A DNA stretch of 64,000 bases from Bacteroidaceae bacterium (GCA_017481875.1 JAFUOP010000031.1:110108-174107), one strand, 5' to 3'; counted from the stretch's first letter, positions 7,614 through 17,312 are shown. A program made the numbers and translations. Notes: generated by a model not told the origin, from the letters alone.

Positions 7614-10600
7614 ATGAGCAAGATACTATGTAACATATATGCCGCCTTGTTGCTGTTGCTTGTGGCGGCTTGTGGCAGTGGCTCGCACGATGCTGCTTTG
7701 GAGCAGCGTGCCACCTTGCTGTGCGGCATCATAGACGAGTGCCGCTACAAGGATATTGCCCGTGTGGATAGTGCCGCTACGCAGTTGCTTGCAATGAATG
7801 CAGGCAACGAACAGAATATGATAGCCCGCAATGCGCTTGCCTATGCCGCTATGATGCAGATGAATTACAGGCGTGCGCAGCAGCTCTACTTGGGGGTGCT
7901 TGCTTCTTCGCAGTGCGAGATTGAACGTCTTGCTGCCGACGTGGGGCTTATGACTATATGCTACCGCACATCGGCCAACAGGGAGTTTTTCGATTACCGC
8001 GCAAGCGCATTGGCCAATATACGCCGTATATCGGAGGAACAGGCCACGCTTGCTGCGGGCGACAGAGAGCGTTTTGCCCGCGCTATGGTTGAATTTGGCG
8101 TGGTGTCGGTATGTTATTTCTCAAATATAGGCTTGCAGGAGGAGCGCGATGCCGCTGCCGAATATCTTGCAAAAGCGTTGGAACAGTGCGACGATGTGTC
8201 GTTGCGCGTGTATGCCCGTATGATTCTTGCGGGCAGCGAGCCCAATGCTGTAAAGCGTGTGGAGGCCTATATTCAGGGGCTTAATTTTGCAACCAACAGG
8301 GGGCTTGTGTGGCTGTCGGCCAATTACAGGCTGCTCCTTGCAATTGCTCTGCGCAGCGAGCCCCTGCAGTGGCAAATAGCTGCCGAAACTCCGCAGCTGC
8401 TTGACAGGCTTGGTTATGGTGTCACGGCTGAGCTGCCACTCGCCCTTGCCACCGATGCCGTGAACGGCTTTGTCCTTTATGGCGACGGCTATATGAAGAT
8501 AGAGGCCCTCTCCGTCGCTGCATCGTGCAACACCCAGCAAGGGCGGTACTACGAGGCTCTTTCGTTGCTCGACGAGGCCCTTGCCGATATAAACGGCTAC
8601 TATCACAAGTATTACCCCGCGGCCGACTCGCTCGAATGGAATATATTTACATATGCCGATGATGCCGATGTGTTTTTCCCCGCTACGGACAGCCTTATGA
8701 TAAATATCCCCGAATGCCTGTTGAGCGTGCGCCGCGAGGCCAGCTGCGCCTATGCAGGCTTGGGCGACAAGGAACTCTCCGACATTAACCGCGAGGCATA
8801 CCTCGACCTCCTGCGCACCACCCGTATGAACAAGCAGATGGAGAGCCGTGCGCAAGCAGCCGCCGACAATGCTGCCCGCCTCTACTGGTGGGCATTAGCC
8901 GCGGTGCTCGCGCTTGTGTCGGTAGGCGCGTTGCTCTATGTAACCAACCGCCGCTGGCGGCAGTACAACAACGTATATTCCCAAAACCTTAAACGCCTGC
9001 TTAAGATATGCCGCAACCTGCTCGCCTCGCTGCCTCGCGAAATGAGTAGCGAAGAGGAGGTGTGCAATGCCGTCTGCTCCATTTTGCACGACGGCTTCAA
9101 CGGCTTTGTGGGCAGTATGCGTTTTTCATTATTGGCCCCCTTTGAGGCTTGCGCCGAATATCCGTTTGTCTATCGCATGCAATTACCGCCCGTCGATGAT
9201 AACCGCACATACACGCTGTATATTGCAACCGAAACGGAACTTCCGGCGGGCAAGAATGCCATCATAGAACTGTCGCTGCCATACATTGCCGTGGCGGTGG
9301 AGGAGGGGCTGCGCATAGCCAATATAAGCGACGAGCAGCTGCGCTTGGAGGAACAACGCCTGTCGCACGCCCTCTACCTTGCCGAGCACAAGCGCGAGAA
9401 TCTGCTCAAGCGCGTGTCGGTGTCGGTGCTGGGCGGTATGCGCCCGTATATGGACCGTATGCTCAACGAACTGCGCAACCTGTCGCGTGGCGAGGAGGAA
9501 GAGACCGCCAAACGCCGCCTGCAATATATTGCCGAGCTCACTGAAAAACTCGACGACTATAATGTTATTCTGGAGCGTTGGATAAAAATGCGCCGTGGCG
9601 ATTTAAGCCTGCAGATAGAGCGTTTTTCGGTGCGCGAACTATTTGATATCATTGCCAAAAGCAGGCAGTTCTTCGATGCACGCGGCATAACGCTCGATGT
9701 GAAGATGAGCGATGCCGTGGTGAAGGCCGACCGCGCCCTCACCCTCTTTATGATAAACACCCTTGTGGACAACGCGGGCAAGTTCACTCCGTCGGGCGGC
9801 ACCATAACCGTGGAGGCTGCCGAGGGCGACGGCTATGTGGAGCTGTCGGTTACCGACAGCGGCATAGGGCTTTCGCAGGCCGACATCGAGCGCATACTCA
9901 ACGAGAAGGTGTATGATGCTTCGCTCATAGGCGATGCGGGCAATAAACTCAGCAAGAACAAGGGTGGTGGCTTCGGGCTTATGAACTGCAAAGGAATTAT
10001 TGAAAAGTATCGCAAGACCGATGAAATATTCTCGGTGTGCTCGCTCGATATAAGCAGCCGTCAAGGCGCGGGCAGCCGTTTTTCGTTCCGCCTGCCGCGT
10101 GTGGTGGTGCGTTGCGTGGTGGCAATGCTGTTGCTTCTCCCCGGTGGTGCTGTGGCCTCCGACGCTCTTTTTGACAGCATCGCCCTAAAGGCAGACTCGG
10201 CCTTCCTCTCCAATGTGAACGGCAATTACGAAAAGACCTTTGTATATGCGGCGCAGGTAATCGACGGGCTCAACAGTTACTACCGCAGCAACGTGGGAGG
10301 CAGCGACACGCTCTCTCTCTTCAACGGCTCGGCAGCCGAGCTGTCGTGGTGGCGCGACGCGCTTTTCCCCCTCTCGCTCAAGGAGGATATCTTCTTCAAC
10401 ATACTTGATATACGCAACGAGGTTGCGGTGGCTGCGCTTGCCACGCAGCGTTGGCAGGAGTATCGCTACAATAATAACATATATGCATCGCTTTACCGCC
10501 TGGTGCACGAGGACAAGGGCCTCGAACAGCACTACGAGGATATGCAGCGGCTTGCCAACCACAGGCAGGCGGCTATTGCATTGTTGCTTTTCCTGTTGAT

Positions 10601-11870
10601 ACTGCTGTTGCTCGCCTTTGCCGTGTCGTATGTGCGCAAGGGTGTAATAGAGCGTATGAACAGCCGTATGGTCTTGGGGCTTAACAGCCGCCTGCTTGCC
10701 GTTACGGGTGGCGATGAACCGCTTGCCACAAGCGAGCTTGCACAGCGCGTGGCAAGTGAAATTTTAGCTGCCACGGGCGATGCAATGTGCATCGAGCGCG
10801 TGTCGTTGCTGCTCAAATATGGCAGCGATGAGGCTGTTGTGGCGGTTGCCCCTTCGGGTACGTCGGCAACTGCCATATACCTGCACAGCGTGTTCGAGAG
10901 CGGCACAGCATATGTGGCCGACAACGAACTGCTGAACACCCTGCCGCTGTATGTGCTTTCGGCGGGCGAGCGTGTGATGATAGGTGCTCTGGAGCTTGCG
11001 TCGGAACGTCCGTTGAGCGAAAATGAACTGCTTAACCTGGAGCTCGTGGCGCGCTATGCCGCCTCTGTGGCCTACCACTCCGTGGTGCGCCTTGCAGGAC
11101 ACTACAAGGCACTTGCCGCCACCGAGGAGGAGGCTGAGCGTGTGAAGTTCGAGGAGAACCGCCTGCACGTGCAGAATATGGTTATGGACAACTGCCTGTC
11201 GGTTATAAAACACGAAACAATATACTATCCCGGCCGCATACGCGCTCTTGTAGAGCAGGCTGCCGTTGCTATTGGTGAGCCACAGGCACTAGCCGCAAAG
11301 GTGGCCGCTATGCGCGAGCTTATGGATTACTATAACTCGATGTTTGCCATATTAAGCGGGTGCGCCACCAAGCAACTCGACGAAATGAGCTTCCGCCTGT
11401 CGGCCGTGTCGCTCGAGGAACTCTTCGGCGATGCGCAGCACATAGTAGCACGCAAGGCCAAAAAGGAGGGGTGTGCATTGCTGTTGCAGTATGAGTCCAC
11501 ACACATTACAGTAGGGGGCGACAAGGATATGCTCTCCTTCCTCTTCCGTTCGTTGATTGATGCCGCCTTTGAATACAAGGCTGCGGGCGAGCTGCGCTTG
11601 CGTGCGGTGGATTGCGGCGATGTGGTGCGTGTGGAGTTGCTCGACACCCGTCGCGCGCTGCCCGAAGATGCGCTGGCCGATATTTTCACCCCGTCAAGGA
11701 ACAACCTTGCCCCCAACGGCGGGCTTGTGGGTATGGAATATCTTGTGGTTAAAGAGATAGTGCGCCTGCACGAGGATTATATGCAGTTGCGTGGCGGCAG
11801 AGCCGAGGCCCGCGCCTGCGACGGTGGTTTTGTTATTATGTTTACTCTACCTAAAAACAGTGCTTTATGA
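7614..11870 (+). CDS. Double sensor-kinase-like protein (two fused paralogous halves)
   Basis: A 1,418-residue protein made of two similar halves. Half one (about 1-826) has a lipoprotein-type signal (Cys20), a helical repeat-rich sensor region, a membrane helix (about 424-443), a coiled coil, a dimerisation-like segment and an intact ATPase domain (NTLVDNAGKF near 712, DSGIGLS near 747, GGFGLMNCKGI near 785). Half two (about 827-1418) starts with a new hydrophobic segment, has a helix near 986-1007, then SVIKHETIYYPGRI with a histidine near 1199, and a degraded ATPase domain. Half one has glycine where half two has this histidine. It overlaps the response regulator gene by 4 bases. It resembles Bacteroidales DUF5112/DUF5113 kinases; the ligand is unknown. 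Confidence 0.75.
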   Translation: MSKILCNIYAALLLLLVAACGSGSHDAALEQRATLLCGIIDECRYKDIARVDSAATQLLAMNAGNEQNMIARNALAYAAMMQMNYRRAQQLYLGVLASSQCEIERLAADVGLMTICYRTSANREFFDYRASALANIRRISEEQATLAAGDRERFARAMVEFGVVSVCYFSNIGLQEERDAAAEYLAKALEQCDDVSLRVYARMILAGSEPNAVKRVEAYIQGLNFATNRGLVWLSANYRLLLAIALRSEPLQWQIAAETPQLLDRLGYGVTAELPLALATDAVNGFVLYGDGYMKIEALSVAASCNTQQGRYYEALSLLDEALADINGYYHKYYPAADSLEWNIFTYADDADVFFPATDSLMINIPECLLSVRREASCAYAGLGDKELSDINREAYLDLLRTTRMNKQMESRAQAAADNAARLYWWALAAVLALVSVGALLYVTNRRWRQYNNVYSQNLKRLLKICRNLLASLPREMSSEEEVCNAVCSILHDGFNGFVGSMRFSLLAPFEACAEYPFVYRMQLPPVDDNRTYTLYIATETELPAGKNAIIELSLPYIAVAVEEGLRIANISDEQLRLEEQRLSHALYLAEHKRENLLKRVSVSVLGGMRPYMDRMLNELRNLSRGEEEETAKRRLQYIAELTEKLDDYNVILERWIKMRRGDLSLQIERFSVRELFDIIAKSRQFFDARGITLDVKMSDAVVKADRALTLFMINTLVDNAGKFTPSGGTITVEAAEGDGYVELSVTDSGIGLSQADIERILNEKVYDASLIGDAGNKLSKNKGGGFGLMNCKGIIEKYRKTDEIFSVCSLDISSRQGAGSRFSFRLPRVVVRCVVAMLLLLPGGAVASDALFDSIALKADSAFLSNVNGNYEKTFVYAAQVIDGLNSYYRSNVGGSDTLSLFNGSAAELSWWRDALFPLSLKEDIFFNILDIRNEVAVAALATQRWQEYRYNNNIYASLYRLVHEDKGLEQHYEDMQRLANHRQAAIALLLFLLILLLLAFAVSYVRKGVIERMNSRMVLGLNSRLLAVTGGDEPLATSELAQRVASEILAATGDAMCIERVSLLLKYGSDEAVVAVAPSGTSATAIYLHSVFESGTAYVADNELLNTLPLYVLSAGERVMIGALELASERPLSENELLNLELVARYAASVAYHSVVRLAGHYKALAATEEEAERVKFEENRLHVQNMVMDNCLSVIKHETIYYPGRIRALVEQAAVAIGEPQALAAKVAAMRELMDYYNSMFAILSGCATKQLDEMSFRLSAVSLEELFGDAQHIVARKAKKEGCALLLQYESTHITVGGDKDMLSFLFRSLIDAAFEYKAAGELRLRAVDCGDVVRVELLDTRRALPEDALADIFTPSRNNLAPNGGLVGMEYLVVKEIVRLHEDYMQLRGGRAEARACDGGFVIMFTLPKNSAL

Positions 11871-12589
11871 GCGATAAATTCAGTGTTATAATTGTTGAAG
11901 ATGCTAAATTGGAGTTAAAGGGAACCGAGGAAATTTTCCGCACCGAGATTCCCGAAGCCGATGTGATAGGCGTTGCAATGAACGAGCAGGAACTCTATCC
12001 CTTGCTCGAAAAACAACTGCCCCACCTGCTGCTGCTCGACTTGGGCTTGGGTGGCTCCACCACCGTGGGAGTGAGCATCTGTGCAAAGGTAAAAAATGCC
12101 CACCCGCAGGTGAAGGTGCTTGTTTTCACAGGCGAGCTGCTCAACGAAAAGCTATGGGTAGATGTGCTAGATGCAGGTGCCGACGGCATTGCCCTTAAAA
12201 CGGGCGAGTTGCTCACCCGCCACGATATTATGGGGGTGATGAGTGGCAAGAGGCCTGTTTTCAATTCTCCTATTATGGAGAAAATAGTGCAGCGTTTCCG
12301 TGAAACGGTTATGCGCGATGCCGCCCGCAAAAAATCGCTCATAGAGTATGAGATTGACCGCTACGACGAGTGCTTCCTGCGCCACTTGGCACTTGGATAC
12401 ACAAAGGATATGATTGCAGGCCTCAAAACAATGCCCTTTGGCGTTAAGTCGCTCGAAAAACGGCAGGCCGACCTCATATCCCGCCTCTTTCCCGTCGAGG
12501 AGCAGCGCGGTACCAATGTAACCCGCCTTGTGGTGCGTGCCATAGAACTGCATATCATAGATGTCGAAAATCTTGAACCCGATGAATAA
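11867..12589 (+). CDS. Response regulator with LuxR-like output domain
   Basis: A 240-residue regulator whose ATG overlaps the kinase stop (ATGA), so the two are translationally coupled. The receiver domain (about 5-130) has IIVEDAK, the phosphoacceptor in LLLLDLGLGG (Asp58), FTGEL and the Lys in ALKTGE. The C-terminal region (about 165-235) looks like a divergent helix-turn-helix of the NarL/LuxR group (RHLALGYTKDMIAGL, LEKRQADLISRL). It is the probable phosphorylation target of the double kinase. Target genes are unknown; the membrane protein gene overlapping its 3' end is the nearest candidate partner. Confidence 0.8.
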   Translation: MSDKFSVIIVEDAKLELKGTEEIFRTEIPEADVIGVAMNEQELYPLLEKQLPHLLLLDLGLGGSTTVGVSICAKVKNAHPQVKVLVFTGELLNEKLWVDVLDAGADGIALKTGELLTRHDIMGVMSGKRPVFNSPIMEKIVQRFRETVMRDAARKKSLIEYEIDRYDECFLRHLALGYTKDMIAGLKTMPFGVKSLEKRQADLISRLFPVEEQRGTNVTRLVVRAIELHIIDVENLEPDE

Positions 12590-13331
12590 ACCTCTTTCCA
12601 ACCGCCGCCTTTTCTACTATCCCGCAGTGTTTTACACTGCGCTGCTGTTGCTTGTGTGGCTCCTCTCGTGGGCAGTTGGCATAGCAGGGCTTGCCTTGGG
12701 CTACGCTGCCCCAATGAACTCGTTGGTCAGTGCCGAGGGGCTCCGTTGGGCTGTGCGCGGTGCGCAGGGTACAATAGATTCTGCTCCGTGGGGTGTTATA
12801 ATGCTTTTTGTATGTTCGTTGGGCCTGCTCACGGGCTCGGGAATAGTAAAGAGCGCAAGGAAATATTTCAAAGGTGGCACGCTTGCCATAAATGAGCGTC
12901 GTGCGTGGCTTTTTGCCCTCATTGCCGCAGCGGTCTATCTGCTGTTGCTTTTTGTGTGCACGCTGCCGCCGTGGAACCTGCTGCTTGGCGTTACGGGCGA
13001 CCTCTATGCTTCGCCATTGGTGCAGGGGCGCGTTATAATCTGCTTCATAGGGCTGCTCATTGTTGCGGCCTCGTTTGGTTTCATTTATGGCAACTACCGC
13101 AGCCTCATAGATATTGCCCGCTCGCTTGGCGCAGCTTTTTCGTTGTATGCACCGGCACTGCTTGCCGTGTTGCCTGCCACGGGCATTATGCCGTGTGTGG
13201 AGTTTGCGGGTTTCTTGCCGTTGCTGCACATCGATGCTGCCGACGTCGCTGTTGTGTCGGATATAATCTATTTACTCCCTTTCTTGTATGTGATGGCTGT
13301 TCTCAGGGCTCAGCAGCGGAATATGGAGTAG
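12582..13331 (+). CDS. Predicted integral membrane protein
   Basis: About 249 residues with roughly six hydrophobic helices (for example VFYTALLLLVWLLSWAVGIA, VIMLFVCSLGLLTGSGIV, FALIAAAVYLLLLFVC). The start at 12582 overlaps the end of the response regulator gene; an in-frame ATG at 12561 is also possible and would add seven residues. No catalytic motif is visible and I do not recognise the family with confidence. Its place as third gene of the kinase-regulator operon suggests a role in the same signalling process. Confidence 0.65.
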   Translation: MNKPLSNRRLFYYPAVFYTALLLLVWLLSWAVGIAGLALGYAAPMNSLVSAEGLRWAVRGAQGTIDSAPWGVIMLFVCSLGLLTGSGIVKSARKYFKGGTLAINERRAWLFALIAAAVYLLLLFVCTLPPWNLLLGVTGDLYASPLVQGRVIICFIGLLIVAASFGFIYGNYRSLIDIARSLGAAFSLYAPALLAVLPATGIMPCVEFAGFLPLLHIDAADVAVVSDIIYLLPFLYVMAVLRAQQRNME

Positions 13332-13345
13332 TTGGCGGTTACTAT

Positions 13346-14023
13346 TTACTCCTCGGCAAAAATAGCCGACCCCACACGCACGTGGTTGCTCCCCTCCTCA
13401 ATGGCAATGGGGTAGTCGTCGCTCATACCGGCCGATAGAATAGAGAACCGCTCGTTGCCGGCAAAGAAACGCTCCTTGATGGTGTGGAACAGCTTGTTGA
13501 CAGTTGCAAATTCGGTTCTTATTTGTTGCTCGTTATCGGTGTTGCTTGCCATACACATAAGACCGTGAATCTCCACGTTCTCCAACGCGCGCCACTCACC
13601 CGCGTCAAGCATATCTATGCACTCTTGGGGCGTGAAGCCGAATTTCGTCTCCTCCTGTGCTATGTGTATCTGCAACAGGCAGGGAATTTTGCGCCCCACC
13701 TTTGTGCCCTGCTTGTTCACCTCCTGTAACAGGCGCAGGCTGTCTATGCTGTGTATTAAATGAACGAACGGGGCAATGTATTTTATCTTGTTGCTCTGCA
13801 AATGGCCTATGAAGTGCCAGCAGATATCATCGGGCAGGGCCTCGTGCTTTTTTACAAGGTCCTGTGCCTTGCTCTCGCCAAAGTGGCGTTGCCCCGCAGC
13901 GTAGGCTGCAGCGACAGCCTCCACGGGGTGATATTTGGAAACGGCAATAAGCGTAACCCCCTGCGGGAGGGTTGCGCTTATCTTTTCTATTCTTTCTGCA
14001 ATTATGTTACTGTATTGCTTCAT
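13346..14023 (-). CDS. YggS/PLPBP-type pyridoxal phosphate homeostasis protein
   Basis: A single-domain PLP-binding TIM-barrel protein of about 225 residues. The PLP lysine lies in LIAVSKYHP (Lys30 from the MKQYSN start), and HFGESKAQ, WHFIGHLQSNK, HSIDSLRLL, GLMCMAS and LSAGMSDDYPIAI are all family signatures. These proteins buffer PLP and affect amino-acid pools; they have no known enzymatic reaction. A longer start at 14041 is possible but MKQYSNIIAERI fits better. Its start overlaps the DUF4494 gene by 17 bases, indicating one transcript. Confidence 0.92.
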   Translation of the reverse strand: MKQYSNIIAERIEKISATLPQGVTLIAVSKYHPVEAVAAAYAAGQRHFGESKAQDLVKKHEALPDDICWHFIGHLQSNKIKYIAPFVHLIHSIDSLRLLQEVNKQGTKVGRKIPCLLQIHIAQEETKFGFTPQECIDMLDAGEWRALENVEIHGLMCMASNTDNEQQIRTEFATVNKLFHTIKERFFAGNERFSILSAGMSDDYPIAIEEGSNHVRVGSAIFAEE

Positions 14024-14450
14024 AGTGGAAGATGTCCACAATTGAACTTTCGTTTACCGATGCAAGGTCGTATGCCATTACAGAATCCTCCATATGTTTG
14101 TTGAGGCCTGCCACGGCACCTGCGCAGTCTTCGGCTTTTACAAGAATCACTACCGAGGTCTTTTTCTCCTTGGCACTTACCTCGTCTATGGTAACGAGCA
14201 CAATCTTGCACTTGAACCACTTGTCGGCACTCTCGCTGGGGCTGTCAACAAGCTCGCCGTATTTGGTGCGTTTCATCTCATTGATGGTGAACTCGCCTGT
14301 TACCGTAGGCTGCAGCTCCAGTGTTATGCGTTTCTCCACCTCGGTGAATGTGAATCCCTGTACCAAATATACTTCGTTAACCTTTGTGTTGAGGCCCTTC
14401 TCGCCTGCACGCTCGTATGATACTTTTACTTCGAACCAGCTTTGTGTCAT
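14007..14450 (-). CDS. DUF4494-type protein
   Basis: A 147-residue soluble protein, starting MTQSWFEVKVSYERAGEKG, with an alternating strand pattern and many charged residues. It resembles the DUF4494 family that commonly precedes yggS in Bacteroidales; that assignment comes from pattern and context, not a search. No enzymatic motif is visible. The gene overlaps yggS by 17 bases, so coupled translation is likely. A possible -7 box (TATTTTTG on the minus strand) is at 14531-14538. Confidence 0.75.
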   Translation of the reverse strand: MTQSWFEVKVSYERAGEKGLNTKVNEVYLVQGFTFTEVEKRITLELQPTVTGEFTINEMKRTKYGELVDSPSESADKWFKCKIVLVTIDEVSAKEKKTSVVILVKAEDCAGAVAGLNKHMEDSVMAYDLASVNESSIVDIFHYEAIQ

Positions 14451-14601
14451 AATTGTTTTTTATCGTTTGTTTTTGTTGTTGCTTGTGTGGGGTGCATTGC
14501 ATAGCGCAACGCGCGTTGCCAATGCGTTTGCAAAAATAGCAAATGAAATGTTTTATCTGCATTTTATTCTGCTAAATTTTTGCGGAATTTTTTCGATTGC
14601 C

Positions 14602-14856
14602 TCAATTCATATACCGCAAAACAGCATTGCGGTATAAAAGATACAACTCCTGCTCGCTTGTGTAATTGTCATAAACCGGCTCCTCGTCAATGGGCGATGG
14701 GTCGTCGGTATTGTAGTCGTCATACTCCTCGTCGTCGTCATCGTAGGCGAGCATCTTCCTTGCGGAGTTGTCCTCAACAAAACCAATTATTTCGTTACGC
14801 AGTTTCTCTATTCTCCTTTTCTCGCTGCCCGTTAGGGTAGTATCTTCTTTCTTCAT
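14602..14856 (-). CDS. Small acidic protein of unknown function
   Basis: 84 residues with a basic first third (GSEKRRIEKLRNEIIGF), a strongly acidic middle (about 41-62, mostly Asp, Glu and Tyr) and a short helical end (SEQELYLLYRNAVLRYMN). It lies 9 bases downstream of the malic enzyme gene on the same strand and is probably cotranscribed. No family recognised. Confidence 0.55.
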   Translation of the reverse strand: MKKEDTTLTGSEKRRIEKLRNEIIGFVEDNSARKMLAYDDDDEEYDDYNTDDPSPIDEEPVYDNYTSEQELYLLYRNAVLRYMN

Positions 14857-14865
14857 AACACTCGC

Positions 14866-16221
14866 TTATAACTTGTTCATACCTCTGTTGTATCTCTTGT
14901 GCAGTTGTTGTTCGTTGTTGCAGCGACCGTGGTGGTGATAATGCGTCTCGCGCTCTATGCGGCAGCGCAACGCCTCCTCATATTCACTCCACGATGCTAT
15001 CCCACGGCGGGCAATGCCACTCTCCATTGCAGCCTTCGCCACTGCCATAGACACCGCAAACAGCAGGCGGTGGTCGCCCAACTTGGGCAGAATATATGCA
15101 GGGCCAAAGCTCAGGTTGCTCCCGTAGCTCTTTTTAATGTCGTCGGGCACAGGCTCGTGGGCAAGCGAGGCAATGGCATTTACCGCCGCCATCTCCATCT
15201 CGCGGTTAATGTTGGTGGCAAGCGTGTCTAATGCTCCACGGAACAGATAGGGGAAGGCCAATGCGTTGTTTATCTGGTTGGGCGTGTCGGTGCGGCCGGT
15301 AGCCACTATTGCATCGGGGCGTGTGGCAATGGCATCGGCATAACTTATCTCGGGGGTGGGGTTGGCAAGAGCAAAAATTATGGGAGTGTCGGCCATGCTG
15401 CGCACCATCTCCTTGGTGAGAACATTACCCACCGAGAGGCCAATGAACACATCGCTCGCCTTTATGGCATCGGCAAGCGTGTGCAGCGAGGTGTCGCTGC
15501 TGGCAAAGAGTGCCTTTTCGGGTGGGAGAATATCGCGTGCAATGGTAATCACACCCTTGCTGTCGGTCAATGTAATCTGCTCGCGCATAAGCCCCAGGCG
15601 CACAAGCATCTTGGCCGTGGAAATGGCAGCGGCACCCGCCCCGCTTATCACCACCTTAAGGCTTTGCAGCTCCTTGTCGGCCACCTCGGCAGCGTTCAGC
15701 AGCGCGGCGGCAATGGTTATCGCAGCACCGTGCTGGTCGTCGTGCATCACGGGAATGTCGAGCAGGTTGCGCAGCCTCTCCTCTATGTAAAAGCACTCCG
15801 GCGCCTTAATGTCCTCGAGGTTAATGCCACCAAAGGTGGGCGAGATATCCTGCACCGTCTCAATGAACTTGTCGGGGTCCTCCTCGGCAAGCTCAATGTC
15901 GAAAGCATCTACATCGGCATAAATCTTAAAGAGCATAGATTTACCCTCCATCACCGGCTTGGAACTGAGCGCACCCACGTTGCCCAGGCCCAGCAACGCA
16001 CTGCCGTTGGACACCACCGCAATGAGGTTCCCTTTGTTGGTATAACGGTAGGCCTGCCAACGGTCCTTGTTTATGGCCGCCGCCGGCGCAGCCACCCCGG
16101 GACTGTATGCAAGCGACAACTGCTCGGGCGTGTCGTGCGGCTTCGTCGGGGTAATCTCGGTCTTTCCCGGCCTCTCACCTTCGTGGTATTCCAAGGCCCT
16201 CTCCTCTAATCTTTCGCTCAT
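14866..16221 (-). CDS. NAD(P)-dependent malic enzyme
   Basis: Oxidative decarboxylation of malate to pyruvate, giving NAD(P)H. The start MSERLEERALEYHEGERPGK leads into LAYSPGVAAP, the catalytic region SNGSALLGLGNVGA and KPVMEGKSMLFK, metal ligands in IEERL and MHDDQHGAAI, and a Rossmann motif VISGAGAAAISTAKML. NPTPEISYADA and GRTDTPNQINNALAFPY complete the family pattern. At about 451 residues it is the single-domain form, lacking the phosphotransacetylase-like domain of MaeB. A longer frame reaches upstream to 16368 but is low-complexity and unlikely to be translated. The C-terminus is His-rich. Confidence 0.9.
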   Translation of the reverse strand: MSERLEERALEYHEGERPGKTEITPTKPHDTPEQLSLAYSPGVAAPAAAINKDRWQAYRYTNKGNLIAVVSNGSALLGLGNVGALSSKPVMEGKSMLFKIYADVDAFDIELAEEDPDKFIETVQDISPTFGGINLEDIKAPECFYIEERLRNLLDIPVMHDDQHGAAITIAAALLNAAEVADKELQSLKVVISGAGAAAISTAKMLVRLGLMREQITLTDSKGVITIARDILPPEKALFASSDTSLHTLADAIKASDVFIGLSVGNVLTKEMVRSMADTPIIFALANPTPEISYADAIATRPDAIVATGRTDTPNQINNALAFPYLFRGALDTLATNINREMEMAAVNAIASLAHEPVPDDIKKSYGSNLSFGPAYILPKLGDHRLLFAVSMAVAKAAMESGIARRGIASWSEYEEALRCRIERETHYHHHGRCNNEQQLHKRYNRGMNKL

Positions 16222-16496
16222 AATCAACCATTTTCTTAATAAACAACCCGGCAGGGGCAAAGTTTTTTTGCAAGGGCAATTTTTTTTGTGGGAGTTTTTA
16301 TTTGGGGTGCTGCTTAAGGTGCTATTTTGGCGGGTGGGAATATCTGTTCTTAGGATTGTGTTTTGCATATTTCGGTTTGAGTAGGGGCCAACTTTTTTCT
16401 GTAACCAAATAGTTTGGTAGTTTAATTATTCAAATATTGTTTAATTGTCTTTGTTTTCATAAGTTTGCAGTAGATAGATTAAACAATAGAAAAGAT

Positions 16497-16748
16497 ATGA
16501 TTGGATTGAATTCTTTGCTTTGTCTTTTGCAACAGCAAGCACAAAATGGGAATCTTGAAGAGTCGCAAATGGAGATATTAATCGAATTTATTAAATCGTC
16601 ACATGATAAAGATATTGATAAGTGGAGTTTACTGACAGAAAAAGAGAAGGATGATTTAAAGAGAAATTACAAGGATGCATGGGATGCTATGGCTGAATAC
16701 ACCAAGTTGTACAATAAATTAAAGAAGAAAGAAAAACGGGATTCGTAA
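16497..16748 (+). CDS. Small hypothetical protein in AT-rich island
   Basis: About 83 residues from MIGLNSLLCLLQQQAQNGN, mostly helical and charged, ending KLKKKEKRDS. The base composition is clearly more AT-rich than the housekeeping genes on the left. It is followed after 30 bases by another small gene and then by a disrupted metallopeptidase gene. Family unknown; its small size and pairing with the next gene allow an antitoxin-like role, but nothing specific supports it. Confidence 0.5.
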   Translation: MIGLNSLLCLLQQQAQNGNLEESQMEILIEFIKSSHDKDIDKWSLLTEKEKDDLKRNYKDAWDAMAEYTKLYNKLKKKEKRDS

Positions 16749-16778
16749 CGTAAGCGACAATTACGTCAGTGCTAATGT

Positions 16779-17258
16779 ATGAAAGTTGAAAAATATACCG
16801 CATATCATATCTGTACAAATTATTTCGAAGATACCAATGTGTTGGAAAATATAATTAGAAAATGTGAAAACATAAATAGAAGTAGAACTGAAGAAATTCT
16901 TGAAAATCATCGTCCTTGTGATGTGATGGTATCAAGAATGAACGCTCTTTTTGTTTGCTATGACAAAGAAAACGTTGAGTTTTGGATAAACAAAAAGTTT
17001 AAGAACAAACCTCTTTACATATATAAATTAGAACTAACAGGTAACCTTTATTGGTTTGATGCCTTTTTCTATGAAGAAATATTTGAATGTATTAATTCTA
17101 ACGATCTTAATCAAAGAGTGGAAGCCCTTTCAAACAGTTATTGGAAAGAGATAAATCCAAAAAAGAAATACCCTGCTTTGGTAGAAGGATTATTCACGGG
17201 AAAGGTGATAATAAAGGAGATATACACTGATAGTAGGTTTATAGTTGATAGAGAATAA
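16779..17258 (+). CDS. Hypothetical protein, possibly DUF2441-like
   Basis: 159 residues, starting MKVEKYTAYHICTNYF. The order of features (N-terminal YHI, an Arg in CDVMVSRMNALFVC, a WINKKFKNKPLYIYKLEL strand and LYWFDAFFYEE) recalls the DUF2441 family. This is a pattern judgement only. AT-rich and located 30 bases after the previous small gene, within the island that the transposon has entered. It is complete at both ends. Confidence 0.5.
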   Translation: MKVEKYTAYHICTNYFEDTNVLENIIRKCENINRSRTEEILENHRPCDVMVSRMNALFVCYDKENVEFWINKKFKNKPLYIYKLELTGNLYWFDAFFYEEIFECINSNDLNQRVEALSNSYWKEINPKKKYPALVEGLFTGKVIIKEIYTDSRFIVDRE

Positions 17259-17312
17259 TTCTTTTGATACAGTTTTAATATCTATAATTATACGAAATTA
17301 ATCAATATTTAT

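Noticed and set aside
12561-13331. Carotenoid oxygenase function for the membrane protein
   Set aside because: Such names appear for similar proteins, but no iron-binding histidines or related motifs are visible.
16222-16368. N-terminal extension of malic enzyme
   Set aside because: Low-complexity residues with no family match; MSERLEERALEYHEG is a normal start.
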